64,000 nucleotides of DNA from CAXXOK01 sp964640955 (GCA_964640955.1 CAZXJI010000001.1:1-64000); one strand, 5' to 3'. Shown: positions 1 through 8,764, numbered from the stretch's first letter. Notes: a model not told the origin generated them from the letters alone. Made by a program: numbers and translations.

Positions 1-31
1 CTATTTCATCCTCGATGATCACTATTCGCAT
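1..31 (-). CDS. Response regulator, N-terminal start only (partial)
   Basis: Only the first ten codons lie in the window, reading MRIVIIEDEI from an ATG at 31. This is the usual first beta-strand and acidic pocket (two adjacent acidic residues) of a receiver domain, so the gene is probably a two-component response regulator. The output domain lies outside the window, so its target is unknown. A good promoter precedes it at 64-92. Confidence 0.6.
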   Translation of the reverse strand, partial: MRIVIIEDEI

Positions 32-63
32 ATGTTCTCGCTGCCTTTACCTGTACTGTCTGT

Positions 64-92
64 ATTTTACTATAATGCGGCGCTCCTGACAA
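64..92 (-). promoter_or_regulatory. Promoter of the response-regulator gene
   Basis: On the minus strand TTGTCA (92-87) and TAAAAT (69-64) are separated by 17 bp. This places a start site about 25 bp upstream of the response-regulator ATG at 31. Confidence 0.55.
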
Positions 93-134
93 GGCAAAGT
101 CGTATGGGCGCGTTCGTCCCCGGCACAGGGCGGC

Positions 135-902
135 TTACGATTCGATGGGAATCTGGATTTCCGTAATGTAGCGCTCGTTGTTGCGTTCCAGAAACTGATC
201 GATGATGTTGAAGTTAATGACGCGTGCGCCCAGTTTGAGCTCGGGGTGCGACGCGCGCATCTCCGCGATTCTCGTCTTGATGGTTTCGTAGGGGCCCTTG
301 TGATACCCCACCAGAAAATACCCCGCCTCGATCACCGACGCGCCCTCGGCGGGCACCCCCGCGCTCCGGGCCTCCGGCCTGTCCACCGGCGCGTACAGAT
401 ACGCGCCGAAATACTTCAAATCCCCTTCGTAAAACGCGATCGTAGGATAAAAATAAAAGGAATCCTCCAGGTAGAGTATCTCCTCGGTGCCGATGGGAAT
501 ATAGCGACGCTGCGGAAACCACCTCGTTTCCACGGCGTCCAGCCGGATGTCCCCGCGCCGCTGATCCACGAACTGGATTTTGCGGCGAATGGCGTTATCG
601 ACGCGTATCAGCTGTGCCCACTCGCGCCGGAGTTCCTCGGATCGCTTGTTGAGCAGGTTCAGGGTGTCCTCGGGGCTGCGGGAATCCAGATACTGCTGGA
701 TGTCGTCCAGCGAATAGCCCATTTTGCGCAGGTAGCGGATCGACGCCAGCTGATAAATCTGGTCGAAACGGTACCTGCGATAGTGGGTTTTGGGGTCCCG
801 CAGCGCAGGCTGGAACAGTCCGATGGAATCGTAATAATGCAGCGTCTGCACGTCCAGCCCGAAGGTGCGCGCCAGCTCCCCCACCGTCAGATATTCCTTC
901 AT
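135..902 (-). CDS. MerR-family transcriptional regulator with GyrI-like effector domain
   Basis: A 255-residue protein. Residues 1-75 are a MerR winged helix-turn-helix (TVGELARTFGLDVQTLHYYD), followed by a dimerisation helix to about 120. Residues 125-255 resemble the BmrR/GyrI-type ligand-binding fold, with a late Y-x-G-PYE segment and a terminal ITEIQIPI strand. The ATG at 902 has a GGGAGGA ribosome site and lies 29 bp after the last permease gene, so it is the final gene of the purine operon. MerR proteins activate promoters with over-long spacers; such a promoter lies at 7008-7038 in front of the operon, so autoregulation is likely. The ligand, perhaps a purine base, is inferred only from context. 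Confidence 0.9.
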   Translation of the reverse strand: MKEYLTVGELARTFGLDVQTLHYYDSIGLFQPALRDPKTHYRRYRFDQIYQLASIRYLRKMGYSLDDIQQYLDSRSPEDTLNLLNKRSEELRREWAQLIRVDNAIRRKIQFVDQRRGDIRLDAVETRWFPQRRYIPIGTEEILYLEDSFYFYPTIAFYEGDLKYFGAYLYAPVDRPEARSAGVPAEGASVIEAGYFLVGYHKGPYETIKTRIAEMRASHPELKLGARVINFNIIDQFLERNNERYITEIQIPIES

Positions 903-931
903 CGGTTCCTCCCTTCCGGGGCGCTCCCCTT

Positions 932-1873
932 CTACCGCGATCCTTTGACGTACGGCTTGCCCAGCGCTTCCGGCTGGTTGTTTTTGCCGATGGCCAGAAG
1001 CATCGCCGCAAGGGTGATGGCGTAAGGCAGCATGTTCAGCAGATATGGCGATATGGACACGCCGATGGTCTGCAGCCGTATTTGCAGCGCGTTGGCCGCG
1101 CCGAACAGAAGGGCCGCGCCGAACATGCCGAAAGGCGAATAGCGCCCCAGGATGACCGTCGCCAGCGCAATGTAGCCGCGTCCGGAGGTCATGTTCTCCG
1201 TAAACACGCCCAGCTGCACCAGCACCAGGTACGCGCCGCCCACACCGCCCAGCGCGCCGTTGAGCAGCATGGCGATCCACTGATAGCGGTGTACCGGGAC
1301 CCCCGCGGAGGCCGCGGCCCGGGGATTTTCGCCGATGGCCGCGAAGGAGAGCCCCAGGTCGGTTGCGCGGTAAAACAGCCATACGACGATCAGCAGCAGG
1401 TACAGCACGTAGGTCAACAGGTCGCGGTTGAAAAACGCCTCGCCGATCAGGGGAATCCGCGAAAGCAGGGGGACGGTCAGCGTCGGCAGGGTATCGATCT
1501 GCTGGTAGCTCTGCCCGGAGGACATGAGCTTGAACAGGAAGCCGGTCACCCCCAGCATGAGCATGTTGAGCGCCAGCCCGCTCACGGACTGGTCTTTGGC
1601 CAGCCGGATGGAAAGCAGCGCGTGCAGGGCGCTGACCGCCATGCCGCCCAGAATGCCGCACAAAAGCCCCATCAGAAGGCTGTGGCCGTACCAGGCGCCC
1701 GCGAAGGCGAAAAACGCGCCGCTGAGCATGACGCCTTCCATGCCGATGTTCAGGATGCCGGTCTTTTCCGCGATCGTTTCGCCCAGCCCGCCGTACATCA
1801 GCGGCACCGACAGGCGCACGGCCGCGGAGAGAAACGCGGTCAGGAAGCTGAGCGACAGGATTTGCTCAAGCAT
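932..1873 (-). CDS. ABC transporter permease, NupQ-like (nucleoside/simple-sugar family)
   Basis: An integral membrane protein of the BPD_transp_2 family with about 8-10 hydrophobic segments. The conserved stretch TGILNIGMEGVMLSGAFFAF is near residues 40-60. It is one of two permeases that form the inner-membrane channel for a BMP-type nucleoside importer. Two in-frame ATGs exist at 1879 and 1873; AGGAGG lies 9 nt before the second, so that one is preferred (313 residues). The gene overlaps the preceding permease gene by several bases, which suggests translational coupling. Family assignment is firm; purine nucleosides as substrate are inferred from the deaminase in the same operon. Confidence 0.88.
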   Translation of the reverse strand: MLEQILSLSFLTAFLSAAVRLSVPLMYGGLGETIAEKTGILNIGMEGVMLSGAFFAFAGAWYGHSLLMGLLCGILGGMAVSALHALLSIRLAKDQSVSGLALNMLMLGVTGFLFKLMSSGQSYQQIDTLPTLTVPLLSRIPLIGEAFFNRDLLTYVLYLLLIVVWLFYRATDLGLSFAAIGENPRAAASAGVPVHRYQWIAMLLNGALGGVGGAYLVLVQLGVFTENMTSGRGYIALATVILGRYSPFGMFGAALLFGAANALQIRLQTIGVSISPYLLNMLPYAITLAAMLLAIGKNNQPEALGKPYVKGSR

Positions 1874-2939
1874 CCGCATGCCCCTCCTTTCCGCGCCGGC
1901 GGCCGATTCCGTCGGGTTTGAAGAACGGAATCAGCTCCTTGCCCAGTATCAGCACCACCACCAGCCCGATCAGGATGTTCACGATGGCCGATGGAATCCC
2001 CATCTGGCGCTGCATGGAATTGGCGCCGACCTGCATGGCGGCGTAGAAAATCGCCACGGCGAACACCCCCAACGGGCTGTTGGCGGCGATCAGCGCGATG
2101 AGCACCGCCGTGTAGCCGCAGTTGGCGGAGATGCCTTCCAGCAGCTTTTTCTGGATCGCCAATACCTCGATGCCGCCCGCCATGGCGGCCAGTCCGCCGC
2201 TTAAAAAAGCCGAGAGGATCACGCTTTTGAATACCGAGATGCCGTTGCACGCCGCCGCGCGCTTGTTAATCCCCACCACCGTCAGTTCATAGCCGACGGT
2301 CGTTTTTTCCATGAGGAACCACACCAGAACCACGCAGCAGACGGCAATCAGGATGCCCGCGTGGAAGCGCGTGGAAGGGATGAGGACGGGCAGGCGCGCG
2401 GACGCGGCGATTTTGGCGGATTGGGGTACGTTGCCGGAGGGGTCCATCAGGAACGAGCGCACCGCGTAGCCCAGAAAATTGATGATGATGTAATTGAGCA
2501 TGATCGTCACGATGATCTCGGAAATGTTGAACTTCGCCTTGAGCAGCGCCGCGATCAGCGCCCATACCCCGCCGCACACGAACCCCGCCGCCATCGCAAG
2601 CGCAATGCGCCAGACGCCCAGGGCGTCCGGCAGGTAGAGCGCGACGACCGTGGTGCCCATGGCCCCCGCGTAAAACTGGCCTTCCGCCCCGATGTTGAAA
2701 AAGCCCGTGCGGAAGGCCACCGCACAGCCCAGCCCCGTCAGGATCAGCGGACAGGCCTTGACGAAAATCTCGGCAAAGCTGGAAAAGGTGCCGAACATTC
2801 CGCGGAAAAACAGCCGGTACGCCTCCACGGGGCTGGCGCCGCAAGCCAGGATGAGCACCGTGCCCACGGCGACGGTCAGCAGGAAGATTTTGATGAAATT
2901 AAAGATCGCCTGCACGCGGTGTTTCCTTCGCATGTTCAC
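1866..2939 (-). CDS. ABC transporter permease, NupP-like (nucleoside/simple-sugar family)
   Basis: A 357-residue multispanning protein. It has an N-terminal basic cytoplasmic stretch (RRKHR), a first membrane helix at about 15-35, and the family hallmark GFFNIGAEGQFYAGA near residues 80-95. It partners the permease downstream and the ATPase upstream. The start is a GTG at 2939 forming a GTGA overlap with the ATPase stop codon, with GGGAG 5 nt upstream; an ATG at 2933 is the alternative. It belongs to the same family as yeast-like and Bacillus guanosine importers of the BMP class. Confidence 0.88.
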   Translation of the reverse strand: MNMRRKHRVQAIFNFIKIFLLTVAVGTVLILACGASPVEAYRLFFRGMFGTFSSFAEIFVKACPLILTGLGCAVAFRTGFFNIGAEGQFYAGAMGTTVVALYLPDALGVWRIALAMAAGFVCGGVWALIAALLKAKFNISEIIVTIMLNYIIINFLGYAVRSFLMDPSGNVPQSAKIAASARLPVLIPSTRFHAGILIAVCCVVLVWFLMEKTTVGYELTVVGINKRAAACNGISVFKSVILSAFLSGGLAAMAGGIEVLAIQKKLLEGISANCGYTAVLIALIAANSPLGVFAVAIFYAAMQVGANSMQRQMGIPSAIVNILIGLVVVLILGKELIPFFKPDGIGRRRGKEGHADA

Positions 2940-4459
2940 GCCCGCTCCCTTCCCGTGATGCCGCCCATCAGCAGCCCCACGCGCTGCACCGTCGCCTCCG
3001 CACGGGTCAGGATGCCGGCGACCGTTCCCGAAAACAGCACGGCGATGCGGTCGCTGAGCGCCATAATTTCCTCCAGATCCGCGGAGATCAGCACTACGCT
3101 CTTGCCCGCGTTGCGCTCACGCACGAGCAGGCTGCGCACAAACTCCGTCGCGCCGATGTCCAGCCCGCGGGTCGGCTGGCAAGCGACGATCAGCGCGGCA
3201 TTTTCGGACAGTTCCCGGGCGATGACCAGCTTTTGCTGGTTGCCGCCGGACAAAAGGCCCACGGGCGTCTGTGCGCCGGTTTTGCCGGACGCGCGAATCT
3301 GATAGGTGTCCATCTTCGCGTCGGCGTTTTTCACCGCGGCGCGGCGGTCGAGCACCCCGCCGCGGGAAAACGGCGCGCGGCGGTATTCCCGGAGCATGAG
3401 GTTTTCGCACACGCTCATGCCCATCAGCAGGCCGTCGTTTTGCCGGTCGTCGGAAATATACGCCACGCCCGCCTCGTAACGCTTCCGCACCGACAGGCGG
3501 CCGATGTCGCGGCCGTCCAGCGTGATCTGCCCCGCGCTCGGGCGGCGAAGGCCGGTGATCACCTCGGCCAGTTCCTTTTGTCCGTTGCCCTCGACCCCGG
3601 CGATGCCCAGTATCTCGCCCCGGCGCACCCGCAGGCTGATGTCGTTCAGCGCCCGGTGGCGGTGCCTGGCGGCCAGAAAAACGTGCTCCAGCGTCAGCCT
3701 GTCCCCGTCCCGGGCGGGTTCGGCGGGCGCGTCTCCCTTGCGCAGCTCACGGCCGATCATGTAGCGGGACAGCTCTTCCGGATTGGTATTCGCCGTCGTC
3801 AGGTCGGCCACGTTTCGTCCGTCCCGAAGGATGGTCACCCTGTCGCTGACCGCCATAATCTCGCTCATGCGGTGTGTGATGATAATGATGGCGTAGCCCT
3901 CCGCCTTCAGCGTGCGCAGAACGTCGAAAAACTGGGCCGTCTCCTGCGGCGTCAAGACGCCCGTGGGTTCGTCCAGGATCAACAGCTCCACGTCCCGGTA
4001 GAGCGCCTTGAGTATCTCCACCCGCTGACGCTCGCCCACGGACAGGTCGCCGATGCGGGCCGCGGGGTTGACCGTGAGTCCGTATTTCTGCGCCAGTTCC
4101 GACACGCGCTCCGCGGCCGCCTTGCGATCCAGCACGAACCCGTTGCCCTTGAGGCTCAAAATGATGTTGTCCAGCACCGTCATACGGCGCACCAGCGAAA
4201 AATGCTGCTGCACCATGCCGATGCCGTTCTGAATGGCTTCCCGGGGCGAATCGAAGCGGACCGGACGGCCCTTCCACCGTATTTCGCCGCTGTCCGCCGA
4301 ATAAATGCCGTATAAAATGTTGACCAGCGTGGTTTTCCCCGCGCCGTTTTCACCCAGCAACGCGTGGATGCTCCCCTTTTCGACGGTCAGGCAGATGTTT
4401 TCGTTGGCGTAGACGCCGGAAAACGCCTTGCAGATGTCCTTCATTTCCAGGATCGCCAT
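2936..4459 (-). CDS. ABC transporter ATPase, NupO-like, two fused nucleotide-binding domains
   Basis: A protein of about 507 residues with two ABC ATPase halves, as in sugar and nucleoside importers of this class. The first half is canonical: Walker A GENGAGKTT, signature LSVGERQRVE, Walker B LLILDEPTG. The second half has the degenerate Walker A (GVEGNGQKE), signature LSGGNQQKL and the Q-loop-like ACQPTRGLD typical of the family's second domain. The start ATG at 4459 (MAILEMKDICKAFSG) was chosen because it begins the conserved domain; an in-frame start 12 codons earlier has no better ribosome site. It energises the two permeases encoded just downstream. A strong hairpin separates it from the binding-protein gene. 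Confidence 0.9.
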   Translation of the reverse strand: MAILEMKDICKAFSGVYANENICLTVEKGSIHALLGENGAGKTTLVNILYGIYSADSGEIRWKGRPVRFDSPREAIQNGIGMVQQHFSLVRRMTVLDNIILSLKGNGFVLDRKAAAERVSELAQKYGLTVNPAARIGDLSVGERQRVEILKALYRDVELLILDEPTGVLTPQETAQFFDVLRTLKAEGYAIIIITHRMSEIMAVSDRVTILRDGRNVADLTTANTNPEELSRYMIGRELRKGDAPAEPARDGDRLTLEHVFLAARHRHRALNDISLRVRRGEILGIAGVEGNGQKELAEVITGLRRPSAGQITLDGRDIGRLSVRKRYEAGVAYISDDRQNDGLLMGMSVCENLMLREYRRAPFSRGGVLDRRAAVKNADAKMDTYQIRASGKTGAQTPVGLLSGGNQQKLVIARELSENAALIVACQPTRGLDIGATEFVRSLLVRERNAGKSVVLISADLEEIMALSDRIAVLFSGTVAGILTRAEATVQRVGLLMGGITGRERA

Positions 4460-4503
4460 AATCACGCTCACATTCCGTTTTTGCGTAGGACCCAAACGGT
4501 CGA

Positions 4504-4550
4504 AAGAATAAAGAAACGGCCTGACCGGCCCTTGGGGCCGATCAGACCGT
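4504..4550 (-). terminator. Attenuating hairpin between binding-protein and ATPase genes
   Basis: On the minus strand a 16-bp stem (ACGGTCTGATCGGCCC pairing with GGGCCGGTCAGGCCGT, two G-U pairs) closes a 3-nt loop and is followed by TTTCTTTATTC. It lies inside the operon. It probably terminates part of the transcripts, or protects the upstream message, so that the binding protein is made in excess. Confidence 0.75.
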
Positions 4551-4559
4551 CCGGGTTCG

Positions 4560-5534
4560 TCAGTTGCGAACCACGTAGTCCCGCACGACGACCAGCTCGC
4601 CGGAAATGATCTGGTCGATGGCCTCCTGCGCGATGGCGGCCACGTCGGCGGGGAGGTTGTCGGACAGGAGCACCGCCACGGCGTTATCCGCCATGCCCAG
4701 GTTGTACACGCCGCCCACGAAGGTGCCTTCGGCGATGGAACCCAAAGCGATATCCAGCACCACGTCCAGGTTGTACAGCGCCGAATCCAGAATGTTGTCG
4801 GGAGCCAGCGAGCTCTGGTCGTAGGAGTCGCCCTGGCACCAGATGCCGGCGTCCACCGCGGCGCTGATGGCGCCGTTGCCGCACGCGTTGGCGCAGTGCT
4901 TGATGACGTCCACGCCGTCCTCGATCATGGCGGTGGCGGCTTCCTTGGCCAGCTGCGTATCCACGAAGGAGTTGGTCCACGCGGTTTCCACCACGAGGTC
5001 GGGGTTCACGGAGAGCGCGCCGTCCTCAAAGCCGTTGATGATCTTCACCAGCGAATCGCCCTGAATGGGGCCGATGGCGCCGACCTTGCCGGACTGGGTC
5101 ATGTTGGCGGCGATGATGCCTTCCACATAGGCCGTCTGCTCGCAGGCCATGACGTAGGAAGCGACGTTGTCGGCGGACGCGTCCGCCTCGGTGCAGATAA
5201 AGGTGACGTTGGGATAGTTCTCGGCCACTTCCAGCGCCGGATCGCCGAACTCGTAGCCGTGGCCGATCACCACGTCGTAGCCCGCGGCGGCGTAATCCGC
5301 GAAGGCGGCGGCGATATCGGCGGTTTCAAGGTTCTCGGTGTAGGACAGTTCGAATCCGTACTTCTCACAGGCCTTCAGGGCGCCTTCGTAGGCGGTTTGG
5401 TTCCACCCCTGGTCGTTCACCGCGCCGGACATGCACAGCGCCACCTTCAGCGGCGCGGCGGTTTCCGCGACGCCTGCGCCCGCCAGCGACAGCGTCACCA
5501 TCAGTACGAGTACCAGGCTGAGCAACTTCTTCAT
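4560..5534 (-). CDS. BMP-family nucleoside-binding protein (PnrA-like)
   Basis: A 324-residue exported protein. Residues 1-23 form a signal peptide ending SLAGAGVAE, with no lipobox cysteine. The mature part matches the BMP/PnrA fold: an early VALCMSGAVNDQGWNQ (ligand loop, cf. DxSFNQ in the family), VIGHGYEFGD, and IGPIQGDSLVKIINGFEDG. It should capture a purine nucleoside or base and deliver it to the permease pair. GGGGAGG precedes the ATG. It sits between the deaminase gene and the ATPase gene of one operon. The missing lipid anchor is notable because family members in Firmicutes are normally lipoproteins. Confidence 0.9.
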   Translation of the reverse strand: MKKLLSLVLVLMVTLSLAGAGVAETAAPLKVALCMSGAVNDQGWNQTAYEGALKACEKYGFELSYTENLETADIAAAFADYAAAGYDVVIGHGYEFGDPALEVAENYPNVTFICTEADASADNVASYVMACEQTAYVEGIIAANMTQSGKVGAIGPIQGDSLVKIINGFEDGALSVNPDLVVETAWTNSFVDTQLAKEAATAMIEDGVDVIKHCANACGNGAISAAVDAGIWCQGDSYDQSSLAPDNILDSALYNLDVVLDIALGSIAEGTFVGGVYNLGMADNAVAVLLSDNLPADVAAIAQEAIDQIISGELVVVRDYVVRN

Positions 5535-5580
5535 TTCCTTACCTCCCCGATCGAATTACATTAAACAGCGGCGACGCTGC

Positions 5581-6960
5581 TTAACACAGGTTGTGGAAGG
5601 CGTCGCAGGGTTGGCGCAGGACGCGGGTACAGACCGCTTCCCCCTTTCGCGCCAGTTCCCGTTCGTCCACTCCGGTCAGTCGGCCGTCCCTGTAAACGAC
5701 CTTCCCGTTGATCATCGTCAATGCCACGTTGCCGGTCACGCCGGCCCGCGCCAGCAGGTTGCACGGGTCGTGCAGCGTACCCGTCAGCTCCAGCGCGCCC
5801 GCATCCACCATAAACAGATCCGCGGCCTTGCCGACTTCCAGCGATCCCAGGTCCGGCCTGCCCAGCGTTTTGGCCCCGTTGACGGTGGCGATTTTGAGCA
5901 TCTCGTACGGGGAGAGGCACCCGCCCCGCTGCTTGCTGTGCCAGGCCTGCATCATCCACGCGGTGCGCATGGAATCCAGCAGACTTGAGCTGTCGTTGGT
6001 GGCGGAGCCGTCGCAGCCCAGGCTTACGCACACGCCCGCTTCCGTCATTTCCCGGATGGGCAGGATGGGAAAGCCGCCGAGGATCGCGGGCGCGGGGCAA
6101 TGGGATACGCCCGTGCCCGCTTCGCCCATTACGCGGTATTCCGCGGGCGTCAGCTCCCAACCATGGGCGATCCACACGTCCGGACCGATAAAGCCGATAT
6201 CGCCGCACCAGTCCAGCGTGCGTTTGCCGAAGCGCGCAAGCATAATCTCGTTCTCGCCCTCGCCCAGGTGCGTGTGCATGCGCACCTTCTTCTCCCGGGC
6301 CAACCCGACCGTTTCCACGAAGGTCGCGGGGTAGCTGTTGATAGGCTGGCAGGGCGCCAGCACGATCTGCGACATGGAGAAGGGGTTCGGGTCGTGATAG
6401 AGGCCGATGATGCGTTCGCAGTCCGCAAGGTATTCGTCGGTCGTCTCCAGCATATCGTCGGGCATGGTGCTGCCCTCGCCGCGCGGCAGCGTGTTGGTGC
6501 CCCGGCCCGCGTGGTAGCGGATGCCCAGCATCCGCGCCGCTTCCATCTGGCGGTCCACCGGCCGCTTGCCGGTCGCTTTGGTGTAGCAGTATTGGTGGTC
6601 GAACGCGCAGGTGCACCCGTGCTTGATCAGGTCCGCCATGGCGGTGAGGGACGAATAGAAAATCACCTCGTCGTCCACCCGCTGGAAGATGCGGTAGATC
6701 TTATCCAGCCACTGCGGCACGGTCATGTTGGGAAAGTCGATGGTTTTCAGGTTGCGCACGAAGGTCTGGAAGAAATGATGATGCGTGTTGATCAGCCCGG
6801 GGTAGACGAATTTGTCCGTCGCGTCGACGGTTTCGTCGCATTCGTCCGCAAGGCCGGGGCCGATCGCAAGGATTCGGGGGCCCTGAATCAGTATATCCGC
6901 GTCGCGGTATACGCGGTCGTCGCCGTCGCAGGTCACGATCGCCTTCGCGCCTCGAATCAT
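5581..6960 (-). CDS. Amidohydrolase, 8-oxoguanine/guanine deaminase-like (ATZ/TRZ family)
   Basis: A 459-residue metal-dependent hydrolase of the amidohydrolase superfamily. The metal ligands are visible: NTHHHFFQT (HxH, near residue 62), HTHLGEGENE (near 235), AHGWELT and LGCDGSATND (Asp ligand near 315). The HHH-FxQTxxRNL segment is typical of the 8-oxoguanine deaminase / hydroxy-s-triazine hydrolase group rather than of plain guanine deaminase. It is the first gene of an operon that continues with a purine-nucleoside ABC importer, which supports a purine deaminase in salvage. Start ATG 6960; a GTG lies one codon upstream. Exact substrate uncertain. Confidence 0.82.
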   Translation of the reverse strand: MIRGAKAIVTCDGDDRVYRDADILIQGPRILAIGPGLADECDETVDATDKFVYPGLINTHHHFFQTFVRNLKTIDFPNMTVPQWLDKIYRIFQRVDDEVIFYSSLTAMADLIKHGCTCAFDHQYCYTKATGKRPVDRQMEAARMLGIRYHAGRGTNTLPRGEGSTMPDDMLETTDEYLADCERIIGLYHDPNPFSMSQIVLAPCQPINSYPATFVETVGLAREKKVRMHTHLGEGENEIMLARFGKRTLDWCGDIGFIGPDVWIAHGWELTPAEYRVMGEAGTGVSHCPAPAILGGFPILPIREMTEAGVCVSLGCDGSATNDSSSLLDSMRTAWMMQAWHSKQRGGCLSPYEMLKIATVNGAKTLGRPDLGSLEVGKAADLFMVDAGALELTGTLHDPCNLLARAGVTGNVALTMINGKVVYRDGRLTGVDERELARKGEAVCTRVLRQPCDAFHNLC

Positions 6961-7007
6961 CACTTTACGTTCGATCTTGCATCATCCTTTGCGCTGTTTT
7001 CACGTTC

Positions 7008-7038
7008 ATTATAAACCCTATAGTTGGTATAGGTTCAA
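7008..7038 (-). promoter_or_regulatory. MerR-type promoter of the purine-salvage operon
   Basis: On the minus strand TTGAAC (7038-7033) and a perfect TATAAT (7013-7008) are separated by 19 bp instead of 17. The spacer contains the dyad CCTATA-n5-TATAGG (7017-7033, both arms perfect). An over-long 19-bp spacer with a central dyad is the classic architecture activated by MerR regulators, and a MerR gene closes this operon. About 50 bp of leader separates it from the deaminase start. Confidence 0.75.
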
Positions 7039-7104
7039 CGTACGCTCTGTTTTTATGCTGTATTTGCACTACGGGGATCGTGCGACGGAAACCCGCGCGA
7101 CGGA

Positions 7105-7140
7105 AACGGCCCGGCCTCGTATCAACGAAGCCGGGCCGTT
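7105..7140 (-). terminator. Terminator of the fructan/beta-helix operon
   Basis: On the minus strand the arms AACGGCCCGGC and GCCGGGCCGTT form a perfect 11-bp stem with a loop of about 14 nt. It follows the small beta-helix gene by 18 bp. A run of Ts is short (TTT), so termination may be partial, but no minus-strand gene of the same operon follows it. Confidence 0.7.
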
Positions 7141-7158
7141 CACAAACGGAATGGTGTT

Positions 7159-8742
7159 TTACGGGTTTGTCAGCAGCGTGCCGCCCTGCTGATCCAGATT
7201 GGCCTTAACGGGTGTGCCGTCGCAATACACGGTCACGTTTCCGTCCTGTATGGTCAGGTTTCCGAGGTCTTCACAATCGGCACCGGAGCCGATGGCGGAA
7301 CCGTTGGGGTCACCCATGACGGTAATCGATCCGCCCGTGATGAGGATGTCGCCGCAGGCTCCGCGAATGCCGCCGCCGATACCGCTGGCGTTGGTGCCCG
7401 CCGTTGCGGCGATTTCGCCGGCGCTGATGGTAATGGTGCCGCCCAGGCCCGAGCGGCCGCCGCCGATGCCCGCGCCCTCCATGCCGCCGGAAGCGGTCAC
7501 GGTGCCGCCTGAAATGGTGATGTTGCCGCCGTTGCCTTCGGCGCCGCCACCGATGCCCGCGCCGTAGTTGCCGCCGGTAGCCGTTACGTCGCCGTCCGAA
7601 ATGAGGATGATGCCGCCATCGCCGTTCACGGCGCCACCGATGCCGGACGCGTCGCCCGCGCCCTGCGCGATGATCGTGCCGCCGGTGATGGTGATGTTGC
7701 CGGCCGTCCTGGCGTCGCAGCCGCCGCCGATGCCCGCGGAGGCCTGGCCGCCCGTTGCGGTTATGGTACCGCCGGAAATGGTGATGTCGCCGCCGTTGCT
7801 GCGCCGTCCGCCACCGATGCCCGCGCCGAAGCCGTTGCTGATCGTGGTCACGTCACCGCCGGTAATCTCGATGATGCCGCCCTGGCCGTCGCGGCCGCCG
7901 CCGATGCCCGCGCCTTCGTTGCCGCCCGTCGCATTCACGGCGCCGCCGCTGATGGAGACGTAGCCGCCGTCCGCATCCGCGCCGCCGCCGATGCCCGCGC
8001 CGAATTCGCCACCCACGGCGGTCACCGTGCCGCCGCTGATGGAGATTTCACCGCCGGTTCCGTTCACGCCTCCGCCGAGCCCCGAGCCGTCGCCGCTGCC
8101 GGTGGAGGTGATTACGCCACCCTCAATGCTGATGATGCCGCCGTCCGCGCCGTCGCAGCCGCCACCGATACCGGGCGAGGCGTTGCCGCCCTCCGCGGTG
8201 ATCACGCCGCCTTGAATGACGATCTCGCCGGCGCTTTTGCTGCGGTTTCCACCGATGCCAGCCGCGAATGCGCCGCCTTTGGCGGTCAACGTCCCGGCGT
8301 AGCCGTCCGCGGTCTCCTCGGCGGTCAGCACGACGGACGCGCTCTCGGCCACCGAGACCGCCGCGTTGCTGATGCCGCCCTTGAGTGTGTTGTCGCCGAT
8401 CAGCGTGATAGTCGCGTAACTTCCGTCGGCCACGCTGAGTGCGGGTTCGCCTTCTCCTTTCAGGTTAACGCCCTGAAGGGTCAGATTGGCTTCCTCGACG
8501 TTCTCCGCGACCTTGATCACGTTGCCAAGCGTCACGGACGCATCGCTCTGCGTAAAGACGAACCCTTCTTCCTGATTTTCCAGCGTTTTGGTTTCCTTAC
8601 CCTGCTTGTAGGTCGTCGCGCTTTGGATTTCGACGCTGCCGTTGCTCATGTCGATGGTGTCCGCCACCGCGAAAGCGCCGAAAGCGAACAGAACCGCGAC
8701 GCATACGCAGACCGTGCTTATGATGTGGAATGCTCTCTTCAT
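7159..8742 (-). CDS. Secreted glycine-rich beta-helix repeat protein (small paralogue)
   Basis: A 527-residue protein with a signal peptide (residues 1-28, cleavage near AVADTID). A short non-repeat head follows, then about 12 glycine-rich coils of roughly 29 residues of the form ITISGGxVTAxGG-xxxAGIGGG, as expected for a right-handed parallel beta-helix. Coil identities repeat every five coils (tags R, C, V, A/E, R in the IGGG-x position). It ends soon after the last coil (NLTIQDGNVTVYCDG). There is no lipobox, LPxTG or obvious membrane anchor. It is the last gene of the GH32/GH172 operon, 22 bp after its large paralogue, with an AGGAGG ribosome site. Function unproven; binding a polysaccharide at the cell surface is plausible from context. 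Confidence 0.75.
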   Translation of the reverse strand: MKRAFHIISTVCVCVAVLFAFGAFAVADTIDMSNGSVEIQSATTYKQGKETKTLENQEEGFVFTQSDASVTLGNVIKVAENVEEANLTLQGVNLKGEGEPALSVADGSYATITLIGDNTLKGGISNAAVSVAESASVVLTAEETADGYAGTLTAKGGAFAAGIGGNRSKSAGEIVIQGGVITAEGGNASPGIGGGCDGADGGIISIEGGVITSTGSGDGSGLGGGVNGTGGEISISGGTVTAVGGEFGAGIGGGADADGGYVSISGGAVNATGGNEGAGIGGGRDGQGGIIEITGGDVTTISNGFGAGIGGGRRSNGGDITISGGTITATGGQASAGIGGGCDARTAGNITITGGTIIAQGAGDASGIGGAVNGDGGIILISDGDVTATGGNYGAGIGGGAEGNGGNITISGGTVTASGGMEGAGIGGGRSGLGGTITISAGEIAATAGTNASGIGGGIRGACGDILITGGSITVMGDPNGSAIGSGADCEDLGNLTIQDGNVTVYCDGTPVKANLDQQGGTLLTNP

Positions 8743-8764
8743 GGGAATTCCTCCTGTGTGTTGT

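Noticed and set aside
6961..7100. A purine riboswitch in the leader of the purine operon
   Set aside because: The leader is only about 50 nt from the predicted start, too short for the aptamer, and no three-way-junction core was seen.
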